Below are positions 1 to 7,962 of a DNA stretch of 37,895 nucleotides, in pieces. How positions within the stretch are numbered: position 1 is the stretch's first letter; every line of letters begins with the position of its first letter. The position numbers and the translations under genes are program-made. Below the pieces are notes generated by a model. It did no database searches. It saw only the letters and a list, made by a program, of their open reading frames with translations, and was not told where the DNA came from. This DNA is from a virus: the IMG/VR virus record IMGVR_UViG_3300047444_000152, positions 1 to 37,895 of that record, one strand, 5' to 3'.

Positions 1-27
1 AGATCCCAAGTGGCGCCCAAGGCATAT

Positions 28-56
28 TGTTAATATAGATATTTATATTGTTATGT
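28..56. other. AT-rich segment next to the iteron-like repeats
   Basis: About 29 bases with only four G and no C, in a genome that is otherwise clearly GC-rich. It abuts the first of three 32-bp-spaced repeats, with a DnaA box on the far side. This is the arrangement expected for a DNA unwinding element of an iteron origin. The composition is seen directly; the role is inferred. Confidence 0.45.
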
Positions 57-138
57 TCACCCCCGTGAACGCAAACGGTACTTTGCGTTCATCCCGGTGA
101 ACGCAAGACCCAAAATACGTTCATCCCAGTGAACGCAA
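55..138. repeat. Three 20-bp iteron-like direct repeats, 32-bp period
   Basis: Copies at 55-74, 87-106 and 119-138 follow GTTCAYCCCVGTGAACGCAA with one or two differences. Start-to-start spacing is exactly 32 bp, three helical turns, so all copies face the same side of the helix. Each copy is an inverted repeat (GTTCA..TGAAC). In the middle copy the dyad extends to nine bases per arm (83-106). A further half site GTTCAC lies at 153-158. Even spacing, an AT-rich flank and a DnaA box fit an iteron origin. Binding sites for a repressor or partition protein are the main alternative. Confidence 0.7.
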
Positions 139-158
139 TCGACCGGCGATTCGTTCAC

Positions 159-167
159 TTATCCACA
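159..167 (+). promoter_or_regulatory. DnaA box (TTATCCACA)
   Basis: A perfect match to the strong DnaA box TTATCCACA, 20 bp downstream of the last iteron-like repeat and overlapping a leftover half site. A single 9-mer could occur by chance, but its position beside evenly spaced repeats and an AT-rich segment makes a replication role plausible. Confidence 0.55.
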
Positions 168-196
168 GATTCTGTGCGCAACCCTGTTGAAAAGAA

Positions 197-412
197 ATGA
201 CTGATTGCACCCTTTACCGCGCCGTCTATTTGCCAGATCTCGGATATGTTGTCTACCGCCACCATGAGGGGGCGCCAACGATCGAAGAGAAGGCAAGAAA
301 TCACAAGGTAGCCATCTTTGTGACGCGCCTTGAGGCGCAGGATTACTGCGACTATCGCAACGAACAAACCGAGAAGAACGGTACAGACGCAGTTGAGGAA
401 ATCGAGCGCTAA
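197..412 (+). CDS. Small hypothetical protein (71 aa)
   Basis: First rightward gene after the iteron-like repeats, starting at ATG with a purine-rich AAAAGAA just upstream. The product is soluble and acidic toward its C-terminus (VEEIER), with no membrane segment and no family I recognise. It ends 18 bp before the acyltransferase start, so the two are probably co-transcribed. Function unknown. Confidence 0.5.
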   Translation: MTDCTLYRAVYLPDLGYVVYRHHEGAPTIEEKARNHKVAIFVTRLEAQDYCDYRNEQTEKNGTDAVEEIER

Positions 413-430
413 TCAATATTATGTCAAACA

Positions 431-1507
431 ATGAAACTAAGATCGATTGAGCTGCTACGGGGATTCGCCGCACTATGGGTTGTGCTTTATCACATCGATA
501 GCGTCTATAACCCGCTCGCCACCAACTTCGGCGGACCAGTCGCGCAATTTCTTGAAGTCGGGCATTCAGGCGTCGATCTGTTCTTTGTCATCAGCGGGTT
601 CGTCATCGCGTGGACGGTTTTTCTGCGCCCGGATGCCAGCCGCAGCCCGTTCCAATTCGTCGTGCGCCGGCTCTTTCGTGTCGTGCCGCTCTACTGGATG
701 GCGATTATTGCATGGGCGTTCTTTCACCCGGACGGCGTGACGCTAGAGGCGCTTGTGCGGTCGTTCGCGTTCGTGCCTGACGGTGCTGCGCCGGCCCCCT
801 TCTACGGCTTCCCGGTGCTCTATGTCGGCTGGTCGCTCAACTACGAGATGATGTTTTACGCCGTCGCGCTGGCGGCACTGCTGTTGCGCCAAGGCATTTA
901 TGCGCTGGTCGCGGCACTGCTCGTCATGGTGCTGGCTGGACCGTACTTTGAATCGATCATGACCAGCCGCCTGATTTGGGAATTCATCTTCGGCATTGGT
1001 GCCGCATGGATTTTCACTCGCACCGCGCGCATCAACGCGCCGACGTGGGCTTATTCTGCTCTGGCCGGCGCAGCAGTGCTCGTTTTCTTCGTCGCTCAGA
1101 TGTCGACGAGCGTGCATTTCAGCCTGATTCACCGGGGATTGTCGAGCGCGTTTCTGGTCTATGCGCTGGTCGAGGCAGAGCGACGCGGCGCGCTTCAGTT
1201 CGGAAAATTCTCTGAATGGGCGGGAAGCCAGTCATACGCGCTCTATCTGACGCACCCGTTCATAGTCGTCTATGCACAATATCACTGGTTCCTGCCGCCC
1301 AAGCAGCCGCATTTGACGGCGCTCGCCTATGTGGTGCTGCCTGCTGTCTCGCTCGCGCTGACGGCGCTAATACACCGCCGCGTCGAGCTTCCAATCGTTC
1401 AGTTCGGTATCCGCCTATCGCACGCGACGACAGCGAATAAGGCCGCGCGCCTGCGCCGTACTGACGGCGAATTGCGCGAATCCCGTCAAGTAGGCGGTAC
1501 CCGCTGA
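431..1507 (+). CDS. Membrane O-acyltransferase (acyltransferase-3 / OafA family)
   Basis: A 358-residue polytopic membrane protein of the acyltransferase-3 family, which moves acetyl or other acyl groups onto cell-surface sugars. It opens with IELLRGFAALWVVLYH, the family start, whose RG and final H are the conserved residues. Then come GVDLFFVISGFVI and the basic RRLFRVVPLYW. About ten hydrophobic segments follow, and the length is normal. Phage members often acetylate O-antigen and block related phages (seroconversion), so this is a likely lysogenic-conversion gene. The ATG has a weak ribosome site. The 3' end overlaps the convergent late gene by 93 bp. The substrate cannot be read from the sequence. 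Confidence 0.88.
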   Translation: MKLRSIELLRGFAALWVVLYHIDSVYNPLATNFGGPVAQFLEVGHSGVDLFFVISGFVIAWTVFLRPDASRSPFQFVVRRLFRVVPLYWMAIIAWAFFHPDGVTLEALVRSFAFVPDGAAPAPFYGFPVLYVGWSLNYEMMFYAVALAALLLRQGIYALVAALLVMVLAGPYFESIMTSRLIWEFIFGIGAAWIFTRTARINAPTWAYSALAGAAVLVFFVAQMSTSVHFSLIHRGLSSAFLVYALVEAERRGALQFGKFSEWAGSQSYALYLTHPFIVVYAQYHWFLPPKQPHLTALAYVVLPAVSLALTALIHRRVELPIVQFGIRLSHATTANKAARLRRTDGELRESRQVGGTR

Positions 1508-2113
1508 CGCAAGCGACACGCGTACCGTAGGCGTCTGCATCACCTGCTCATTTCCCGCTGGTCCCGCATATTCGAAGTAAGACGCGCTGCCGAACGGGGC
1601 CAGTGTCGCAGAGGCGGTATTGATGCCTTGAATCATCTGCGAGATCGTCGTCGTTCCAGCCGGCACATAGTCGACCGCGCCGCTGCAATCCCAATCGCCA
1701 GCAGTCAGCGCAACCGACGCAAAGTTCGTGACCGTGCCGGCTGTGATTGATGTAAGCGAAGTCGATGCGCTGGCGTATTCCCCGATGCTGCCCGCGTTCG
1801 CGTTATTGTTGGTCGTCGTGCCGACGATGCCTGACGTTTGACTAGGCGTGATCGCGCCGCTTGTCTGAAGCGTCGTGAATGCCCCGCTGCCCGGCGTCGT
1901 GCTGCCGATCGCACCAGGAGCGGCGAACGTCGCGCCGTTCAGCGTCGAGGCATTGACGCTACCCCATGCAGGCGCACCGGTGGGGCCGGTCGACACAATC
2001 GCCTGCCCTGCCGTCGAGCCGGTCGGGTTCAGCAGTTGGACGGGAACGGTTGTCGCTGCGAAGCTGAATGCAGCACAGAAAGCCAGCACGAGGCCGGCGA
2101 GAAGTCGTTTCAT
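1415..2113 (-). CDS. Secreted or virion beta-rich protein with signal peptide (232 aa)
   Basis: Last gene of the leftward late operon. The chosen ATG at 2113 gives a clear signal peptide: MKRLL, a hydrophobic LAGLVLAFCAAF core and a cleavage site near SFA-ATT. A longer start would bury it. Residues 20-100 are Thr/Ser/Gly-rich with GPTGAPAWG, as in phage fibre shafts. The rest looks like a beta-sandwich ending in CRRVR, a tail shared by many phage surface proteins. A signal peptide is unusual for a virion component, so export to the periplasm or outer membrane is possible. Function unknown. Confidence 0.7.
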   Translation of the reverse strand: MKRLLAGLVLAFCAAFSFAATTVPVQLLNPTGSTAGQAIVSTGPTGAPAWGSVNASTLNGATFAAPGAIGSTTPGSGAFTTLQTSGAITPSQTSGIVGTTTNNNANAGSIGEYASASTSLTSITAGTVTNFASVALTAGDWDCSGAVDYVPAGTTTISQMIQGINTASATLAPFGSASYFEYAGPAGNEQVMQTPTVRVSLASAGTAYLTGFAQFAVSTAQARGLIRCRRVR

Positions 2114-2138
2114 GTTTTGCCTTCGTTGAGTGAGAGAT

Positions 2139-2681
2139 TTAGCCGCGGTTGTCTGTATTGATTCGCGGATCTGCCTGCGCCTTCCCGCGAAAGAACGACG
2201 CCACACCTAGCACCGCACCAATGGTCAGAGTCATGTCTGCCGACAGCGTGACTGGCTGAACATGGAACAGCGGCAGGATGAACAGTGAGGCGACGTAGAG
2301 GCCGAACATGAAGCCAATGAACGGACGCCAGGTGTACGACGGCCAATGATCTGCCTTCGTTTCTGCCTGCATCGTCACGTTGACCGCGCCAATAGCGTCA
2401 GAAGCCGCGCCAATCTCTTTCTGATCGGTCGCCGCCTGGATCTGCGCCATCTGCACCTTGAAGTCGTTATCCGCCTTCTGAAGCGCTGCGATCGCGTCGG
2501 GCGATAGGCCGGCTTGAATCGCCTGCGTGACCTGATCCGTCGTACCCTGATCGTGGCCGAGTACCGCGCTGCTTACCGCGCGCAACGCTGCGCCCGCCAC
2601 CATACCGGCCGGGCCGCCAACAACAGACAAGGCCGTCGCCAGCGTTGGCGCGACGCCTCCAAGTACCTGCTTCCAATCCAT
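2139..2681 (-). CDS. Holin-like membrane protein (3TM holin family)
   Basis: A 180-residue protein resembling the three-segment holins found in phages and gene-transfer agents. The N-terminus has a Gly/Ala-rich hydrophobic stretch (residues 8-40). The middle is hydrophilic and helical (45-105). It is followed by WPSYTWRPFIGFMFGLYV, the family's WRP motif running into a membrane segment, and a last hydrophobic segment before FFRGK. It lies directly downstream of the lysozyme, one base from its stop codon. Likely role: a membrane pore or an accessory to lysis. Which of the two holin candidates sets lysis timing is unclear. Confidence 0.72.
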   Translation of the reverse strand: MDWKQVLGGVAPTLATALSVVGGPAGMVAGAALRAVSSAVLGHDQGTTDQVTQAIQAGLSPDAIAALQKADNDFKVQMAQIQAATDQKEIGAASDAIGAVNVTMQAETKADHWPSYTWRPFIGFMFGLYVASLFILPLFHVQPVTLSADMTLTIGAVLGVASFFRGKAQADPRINTDNRG

Positions 2682-2682
2682 A

Positions 2683-3135
2683 TCAGCACCCCCGGCGCAT
2701 CATGTCTGCAAGGCGTTGCGCCCTGCCCTTAACCTGCGTTGCCCAGGCCGACGCCAACATGCCGTCCGCCGCGGCGTCGTACTTGCCCTGGCGCATCGCG
2801 ACCAGCGTATTGCGGAAGCCGAGCAGTTTCGTGATTCCGAGATTGAACGCCATGTTACAAATCACGCGCTGGCGCACGTCGTTAAGATCCGTCCACCACG
2901 GCAAGTTGCGGTCGAGATCGTGGAACACGTCTTCGAGATCGTCGTCGAGCAGCGAATTAACCTGCGTGTCGTTGAGCGGATATTTCCAGCTGGCCGGCAG
3001 AGGATTCGCGCTCAGGTTGTGCCCGACGCCCACCGTGGGAATGCCCTTCGTGTCGTTGTACGGCGAATAACGAACGCCCTCGTCGCGACGCAGCTCGGCG
3101 ATCAGCTTTTGAAGGTTCTCGTTATTCATCGACAT
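2683..3135 (-). CDS. Endolysin, T4-type lysozyme (glycoside hydrolase 24)
   Basis: A 150-residue muramidase that cuts the peptidoglycan glycan chain. The catalytic triad is visible and keeps the T4 spacing: Glu19 in RRDEG, Asp28 in YND, and Thr34 in PTVGVGH. The C-terminal part has CNMAFNLG, also typical. The start at 3135 is preceded by AAGGAG at a 6-nt spacing, while a second ATG six bases inside is a possible alternative. There is no signal peptide or anchor, so export needs a holin. It overlaps the upstream small holin gene by 14 bp. Confidence 0.92.
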   Translation of the reverse strand: MSMNNENLQKLIAELRRDEGVRYSPYNDTKGIPTVGVGHNLSANPLPASWKYPLNDTQVNSLLDDDLEDVFHDLDRNLPWWTDLNDVRQRVICNMAFNLGITKLLGFRNTLVAMRQGKYDAAADGMLASAWATQVKGRAQRLADMMRRGC

Positions 3136-3313
3136 TCGCATCTCCTTTGCGCAGGCGCTTGATCGACGAGTAAATCTGTAAAGCGGTGTAGATGACGGAC
3201 AGCGTGAGCAGCACACGCGGGAAGTTCGCATCACTCCACGCGAGCGCCGTTGCGTACCACGGAGGCGCGATTTGCGCGACCGTCTGCGCGACGGCTGAAG
3301 CGGTATCTTTCAT
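3122..3313 (-). CDS. Small holin-like protein (63 aa)
   Basis: One hydrophobic segment (FPRVLLTLSVIYTALQIYSSI, about residues 31-50) followed by a basic tail KRLRKGD. Its place just before the lysozyme, overlapping the lysozyme start by 14 bp, is the classic holin position. Similar short proteins with IYTALQ are found in many Burkholderia phages. Together with the larger holin-like gene downstream this gives two candidate lysis pores. One may be an antiholin. Confidence 0.7.
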   Translation of the reverse strand: MKDTASAVAQTVAQIAPPWYATALAWSDANFPRVLLTLSVIYTALQIYSSIKRLRKGDANVDE

Positions 3314-3321
3314 GGGATCGG

Positions 3322-3346
3322 AAAATAAAAGCCGCCCGAAGGCGGC
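3322..3346 (-). terminator. Intrinsic terminator after the tailspike gene
   Basis: Read leftward: GCCGCC, TTCG tetraloop, GGCGGC, then TTTTATTTT. It lies between the tailspike stop and the small holin gene, so lysis genes need read-through, antitermination or a separate promoter. Confidence 0.9.
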
Positions 3347-3365
3347 TAGTGGTTACGGATGCGCG

Positions 3366-5378
3366 TTAGTTGGTCGCGCTCGCCTCAATGTCGAGCGTCA
3401 TCGATACGCCGTTGTTGTTGAAGATCGTTACGGACGTGGCAGACAGCGCCGTAATCCAAATGCCCGACGTGATGTTCCCGCTTGGACCGCGCGGAGACCA
3501 CTTAACGGAAGGGTTTGCGCTGAACGGATAAGGAAACGTCCACGTAACGCTGGCGCTTGCATTAACCGTCTGAGACGTGGTTTGTCGGCGGTTGTTGACG
3601 TGCGATGTTCCGCCCGCGTTATGGATCGCAAGATCTACGTCGTCATTCGCGTTCGGCACGCCGACGATCGAAGCAGACGTTGCGTTGTAGCAGTTGCCTC
3701 GCACTCGGTTGTTACCACCGTTGTAGTTCGTGAACGCGATGATGTTGTTTTCCTGCGCGATGAACTTACAATCGATATCGTTATCCGCGATGTAATCGCC
3801 CGCTGCGCTACCCATGATGATCCCGGACACCACCGGACGACCGGCAGAAGGGCCGTCCAAGACACCGCGAATCACATTGAGCGTTGCCGTCCTCCCCATG
3901 TAGATATTTACGCCATTCCACGCGGCGAAGTAGCGGCACGAATCACTGAAGATATTGCGCTGGCTGAAGATGCCGACGTTAGCGGCATAACCGCCTTCAA
4001 ACTGGCAATCGATGAACTCGCTTTGCGATCCCGGCTGGAGGTTCAACACGAACTGATGCCGCGCCGAATTCTGCCGGTTCCAGCCGTGCAGGCCGGTGCA
4101 ACGCGCGATGCCGTTGCTATCAAAGTAAAACGCGTCGTACGTGTTGCTTGCAGACTGCCCGGCGTCCACCACGATCACGTTATGAACAACGCTGTCATTC
4201 GGGCCGTTGAACCACCAGCCGCGCTGACCGCACGTGTCGATCTTGATGTTCTCGAAACACCCTTCGACGGTCGACGTATTCCACGCACCGCCACTCGGCG
4301 GATACTCAGTGCGCAGCGCATGACCGAACACGTTGCGGATATAAACATCGCGAATGACCGGGCCGGCGCCAAAGATAACAACACCGTTGCCTGCCGTGTT
4401 GCCTGCGCCCGCATTCCAGTTGCCGTCGATAATCAGGCGTTCGAGTGTGTAGCCATTCACATACGTTGCCGGGTCAGCTTGCCCCCAATTGGCCGTGCTG
4501 TTCGCGCCGTAGATGAAATCCTTATTCGAGCCAACAATCTGCTTAAGCACCGTGCCGGGACGATCGCCAGTCCAATAGCTGCCCGAGTTCACGACGAGTT
4601 GCGATGCCATATACGTGCCGGCCGGGAAATACAGCCTTGCGCCAACCGAGATCGCGTAGGTATCGGCCGCAGTAATTGCCGTCGTGTCGTCCGTCGCGCC
4701 GTCACCCTTGGCGCCGAAGTCCTTAACGCTTACAACATCCTGAAATTTATTCTTAACGGTGCGCGCGACAGACGAGGCTGCGCCGTGGCGATATGACAGC
4801 TTTGCGCCGTCGATCGCAGCATTGCTCGCCACCGTTGAGTTGTACACGGCGCCGTCGCTCGGCGTGCCAACCGATACCGTCGCGCCGATCTTGACCGTTA
4901 CCTTAGTCACACCGACAGGGATCGGCGATGAGAAAGTAAGCGTTGAGCCGCTAAGAGACGACTGGCTATCGTCCTGGAACGCGCCATCGAAGAACACCCA
5001 AAGGTTGTTCGCCGACAGAGGCGGAACGGAGAGCGTCAGGCTTGCCGTAACGCCCGGCGTGAAGTCGGTGCCAGCAACGAACGTATTGTCCGAAATGTTG
5101 CCGAGCAGACCCGCGCTGGAGTCCTTTACAAGCTGGTCCCAAAGTGTATTGCCTGCCGCATCCTTCAGAACTTGGCGAAATGTACCAGTGCCCCAAATAA
5201 TCGCTTGCCCGCGGCTATCCAACTGGATAGGATTTGTGTTCAGGGTAGCGCCGTTCGGGTCTTGATACGTGGGGACGGGGTTCGTCGTACCGGGCGCGTA
5301 GAAATACACCGAACCATTGGCGAGCGGAGCGCCGTTCTGGTCGAAGAATTGCTGCTTTCCGTTCTGCAGAAGCTGCAT
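3366..5378 (-). CDS. Tailspike with pectate-lyase-like beta-helix
   Basis: A 670-residue receptor-binding or depolymerase spike. Residues 1-85 form a typical spike head-binding domain (QNGKQQFFDQNGAPLANGSV, LDSRGQAIIWG). Residues 97-165 are a small beta domain shared with the gene at 11525-12130. From about 218 comes the pectate-lyase-3 signature VKDFGAKGDGATDDT and a long right-handed beta-helix region. Start chosen at 5378 because GAGG lies upstream. Upstream codons would run through a terminator. It sits at the end of the ejection gene block, as gene 9 does in P22. It probably cuts or binds host surface polysaccharide. Catalytic residues cannot be assigned by eye. Confidence 0.9.
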   Translation of the reverse strand: MQLLQNGKQQFFDQNGAPLANGSVYFYAPGTTNPVPTYQDPNGATLNTNPIQLDSRGQAIIWGTGTFRQVLKDAAGNTLWDQLVKDSSAGLLGNISDNTFVAGTDFTPGVTASLTLSVPPLSANNLWVFFDGAFQDDSQSSLSGSTLTFSSPIPVGVTKVTVKIGATVSVGTPSDGAVYNSTVASNAAIDGAKLSYRHGAASSVARTVKNKFQDVVSVKDFGAKGDGATDDTTAITAADTYAISVGARLYFPAGTYMASQLVVNSGSYWTGDRPGTVLKQIVGSNKDFIYGANSTANWGQADPATYVNGYTLERLIIDGNWNAGAGNTAGNGVVIFGAGPVIRDVYIRNVFGHALRTEYPPSGGAWNTSTVEGCFENIKIDTCGQRGWWFNGPNDSVVHNVIVVDAGQSASNTYDAFYFDSNGIARCTGLHGWNRQNSARHQFVLNLQPGSQSEFIDCQFEGGYAANVGIFSQRNIFSDSCRYFAAWNGVNIYMGRTATLNVIRGVLDGPSAGRPVVSGIIMGSAAGDYIADNDIDCKFIAQENNIIAFTNYNGGNNRVRGNCYNATSASIVGVPNANDDVDLAIHNAGGTSHVNNRRQTTSQTVNASASVTWTFPYPFSANPSVKWSPRGPSGNITSGIWITALSATSVTIFNNNGVSMTLDIEASATN

Positions 5379-5390
5379 GCGTGCCTCAAT

Positions 5391-5414
5391 AAAAAAACCC
5401 CGCACTAGGCGGGG
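5391..5414 (-). terminator. Intrinsic terminator before the tailspike gene
   Basis: Read leftward: CCCCGC, five-base loop, GCGGGG, then seven T. It lies 13 bp before the tailspike start codon, where it would stop transcripts coming from the ejection genes and isolate the tailspike. Confidence 0.88.
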
Positions 5415-5426
5415 TCGAGGGGAAAA

Positions 5427-5597
5427 ATGAAAACGATGAAATGGCTGCTTCAGGTGCTAGCACTTGTGCTGGTAATCGTCACACAGGCGTGGATTCCATT
5501 GATGATCTATGCCGCCGTGACCGACGACAACGAAAGCGGATGGGTTTGGGATTGGCTTTACAGCGTGATCGCGCCTATTGACCGCGCCTTGAGTTAG
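5427..5597 (+). CDS. Small single-pass membrane protein on the opposite strand (56 aa)
   Basis: A short rightward gene inside the leftward late region. The ATG is preceded by GAGGGG at a 4-5 nt spacing. The product starts MKTMKWLL and has one strong hydrophobic segment (about residues 6-29), then an acidic Trp-rich part (DDNESGWVWDW). It fills the 196-bp gap between the tailspike and ejection genes, and its last 23 bp overlap the ejection gene's 3' end. In P22 this same gap holds immI and sieA. A prophage-expressed superinfection-exclusion protein is the best guess, by position only. No clear promoter was found. Confidence 0.6.
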   Translation: MKTMKWLLQVLALVLVIVTQAWIPLMIYAAVTDDNESGWVWDWLYSVIAPIDRALS

Positions 5598-7962
5598 CGC
5601 GCATCGCCTCGATCAACTTGTTTGCCTCACCCTGAAGCCGACTCGATGCCGCACGAGCAGCCAACTTATTACCCGCCCATGCACCAGCGCCAGCACCAGC
5701 ACTCGCAGCAGCACCGCCGCTTATAGCGCCACCTAGGCCGCCACCAATCGACGCGCCCACCTTGCCGGCGTGCTTCTCGATCAGGCTTCCCTTGCTCAGT
5801 CGTTGCGACTGAAGTCCAGCCCCCTCATACGAGTGAACGCCCGGCATGATCTGACCGCCGTAGTTCAGCGTATGGAATCGCTCGACTTCATCAGGCGGGA
5901 AGGTTTGCAAGATCTTCTGCCCAACAACCGAGTTCAGCGTTTTATTCACACTGTTCTGATTCCAGACGCCCGCCTTGCCTGCGCCCTGCTCGTAGACCTC
6001 GCGAGCCAAAGCGCCGGACATTTCGTTTTTCGCCGCTTGTGCTGCTTGCTGCAACTCTGGTGGGATCGGCGGAGCGCCGTCAGGAGCACCAGCAACACGC
6101 CCTTTCGAGAGATCGTCGAACGTGTTGTAGATATGCCGCCACTGATCGAGCGGCATATTGTTCAATCGGCCCGGAATCTGCTCGACAGCCGCGCCCGACT
6201 TCACGCCGTTTGCGTCTGCGTCGCCGAAAATCTGCTTGAACCCGCGGGCGCCCATGATGGTTTGCTGCGCCTGGTGGATTGCGTCGCCGAGCTTGTACGC
6301 GTCAGATCCGGCCGCCGCGGCAATGTCCTGATCGATGGCGCGATTGATTTGGCCGATGATCCGAGCATTGCCCTCATTCCAGTCCATGTTGTTGCCCTTG
6401 CGGACAGCATCCCATGCAGCGACGCTACCTGGCGCCGCAGGAGCGCCGCTTGTGCGGTCCATGAAGCCGGTTGTGCGAGCAAGATTGATCAGGTCTGTCA
6501 CGCCGTCGACAACGCGAGAATTGCCGCTGCGACGCGCCTCCGCGACGAATTGCGGATCAGCAAGCAGCGCATCGACGTGGCTCGTCTGAATCGGGTTGTC
6601 GCCGGACTGAGCGCGCGCCTGATCGTAAATCTGCTGCTTTGCTTGCTGGAAGTACTCGGAAAGACCGCCCTCGCCATGCACCGCGTCATTGATTACCTGC
6701 CCGCGTTGCTCGTTGTTCGTCAGATTCGGACTCGCGCCGGTCGCATCGATGCGCTGCTGCGCGTAGTTCGAAAGCGCCTGCTGCTCGCGCGTGATCTGAT
6801 GACGCAAAGCGATTTGCTCAGGCGTATTGTCCGAGCTGCGCGACAACGTATGTTCGCTTCGCAGCGTGTCTTCGTTGCCGGTGATGACGCCAGTTCGTAC
6901 CGCGTCGTTGTCCTCACCGAGAATCTCGTTCGCAATCTTCGCGCGAACGGCTTGCTCTACCTCGGGAACGTCGCCCGCGTTCTTCGCCACCTTAACTTGC
7001 GGGAATGCCGAGCTTCCACCGCGCGCAGCTTCCTCACCCGTCATCTGCCCCGCATACGGGTTCTGATTCGCCTCAGCAGCACCGACACCGCGCAGCGTTG
7101 CGCCTTGCGGAGCGGAACCAGGAGGCGAGCCAGGCGAAGGGCCGCCAGAAGGGCCGCCAGAAGGAGCCGCGCCGGGTTGCCCGCCCATCGTCGGCTCTAC
7201 GCGCTCAACCGCCGCAGCAGGCTTGGCAGAAGATACGATGCCAGCCAGTCTGTTAGCACCAGCAGCCATTCCGGCGCCTGCCACGCCACCAGCAACGCCA
7301 CCAAGCAATCCAGCGCCCATCTGTGCTACCGGGCCTGCGCCAGCCTCTTGAGCGCCCTGTGATGCAGCGCCAGCGCCAGCGCCCGCCGCAATCTGAGTAG
7401 CAGGAGCGGCTGCCATCTGTGCCGCAAGCGCCTGCGTCAGCGGATTAGTCGATACGCTCGCCACCTTGCCAGCAACGCCAGCGCCGGTCGCTGCACCAGC
7501 CATCGCGGAAGCACCGGAATTCACCACACGTTCAAGCGCGTTCTTCGGTTCCGGGGTGATCGCGTCGACGCCAGCGCGGATCGCATCGCCCGGATTGTGC
7601 AGATGCGCGCCGAATAGCGTGTTAATCGTCGCATTCAGCGGAGCGCCGACGAGATCGACCGTATCCGCGAGGCCATGACCGGCAGCACGAGCTGTAAGCC
7701 CAAGCTGGCGCCCAATCTCGCCACCGAGAGACTGCTTAGGAGCGGGCCCGCGCTCCGGGCCGGTCACAACGATATTCGGAGTCCCGTCGTCGTTGACACT
7801 GCGATCAGATTTGCTGGCAGTCGCCGGCGTCGCGTCGAACTGATCTGCGAGCGAAGCCGGCGCAGCCGTTTTTTCCGGCGTAGGAGCCGAAGCCGGCGCA
7901 GCCGAATCTGCACCCTTCTTCGGAGCCGCACCGATTGCGTCGAAATCGTCGGCAAGACTCAT
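5575..7962 (-). CDS. Ejection (internal virion) protein, P22 gp16-like position
   Basis: A 795-residue protein with two copies of SLADxFDA near the N-terminus (residues 2-8 and 37-43), separated by Ala/Pro-rich linker. Residues about 150-250 are very Gly/Ala-rich and hydrophobic, as expected for a protein that crosses the cell envelope with the DNA. The middle is helical and polar. The end has another Gly/Ala segment. It overlaps the preceding gene by ATGA. Position and composition match the third P22 ejection protein (gp16). Sequence identity to gp16 itself is not evident by eye. Confidence 0.75.
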   Translation of the reverse strand: MSLADDFDAIGAAPKKGADSAAPASAPTPEKTAAPASLADQFDATPATASKSDRSVNDDGTPNIVVTGPERGPAPKQSLGGEIGRQLGLTARAAGHGLADTVDLVGAPLNATINTLFGAHLHNPGDAIRAGVDAITPEPKNALERVVNSGASAMAGAATGAGVAGKVASVSTNPLTQALAAQMAAAPATQIAAGAGAGAASQGAQEAGAGPVAQMGAGLLGGVAGGVAGAGMAAGANRLAGIVSSAKPAAAVERVEPTMGGQPGAAPSGGPSGGPSPGSPPGSAPQGATLRGVGAAEANQNPYAGQMTGEEAARGGSSAFPQVKVAKNAGDVPEVEQAVRAKIANEILGEDNDAVRTGVITGNEDTLRSEHTLSRSSDNTPEQIALRHQITREQQALSNYAQQRIDATGASPNLTNNEQRGQVINDAVHGEGGLSEYFQQAKQQIYDQARAQSGDNPIQTSHVDALLADPQFVAEARRSGNSRVVDGVTDLINLARTTGFMDRTSGAPAAPGSVAAWDAVRKGNNMDWNEGNARIIGQINRAIDQDIAAAAGSDAYKLGDAIHQAQQTIMGARGFKQIFGDADANGVKSGAAVEQIPGRLNNMPLDQWRHIYNTFDDLSKGRVAGAPDGAPPIPPELQQAAQAAKNEMSGALAREVYEQGAGKAGVWNQNSVNKTLNSVVGQKILQTFPPDEVERFHTLNYGGQIMPGVHSYEGAGLQSQRLSKGSLIEKHAGKVGASIGGGLGGAISGGAAASAGAGAGAWAGNKLAARAASSRLQGEANKLIEAMRANSRRGQ

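Noticed and set aside
1-196. CRISPR array
   Set aside because: Three repeats of 20 bp with 12-bp gaps are far too closely spaced, and no cas gene exists.
3192-4796. 534-codon rightward open frame
   Set aside because: Antisense to the tailspike and ends of lysis genes, extremely Arg/Val-rich, no ribosome site or domain; a shadow of GC-rich coding DNA.
5770-7362. 530-codon rightward open frame
   Set aside because: Opposite the ejection gene, Arg-rich composition without any motif; shadow frame.
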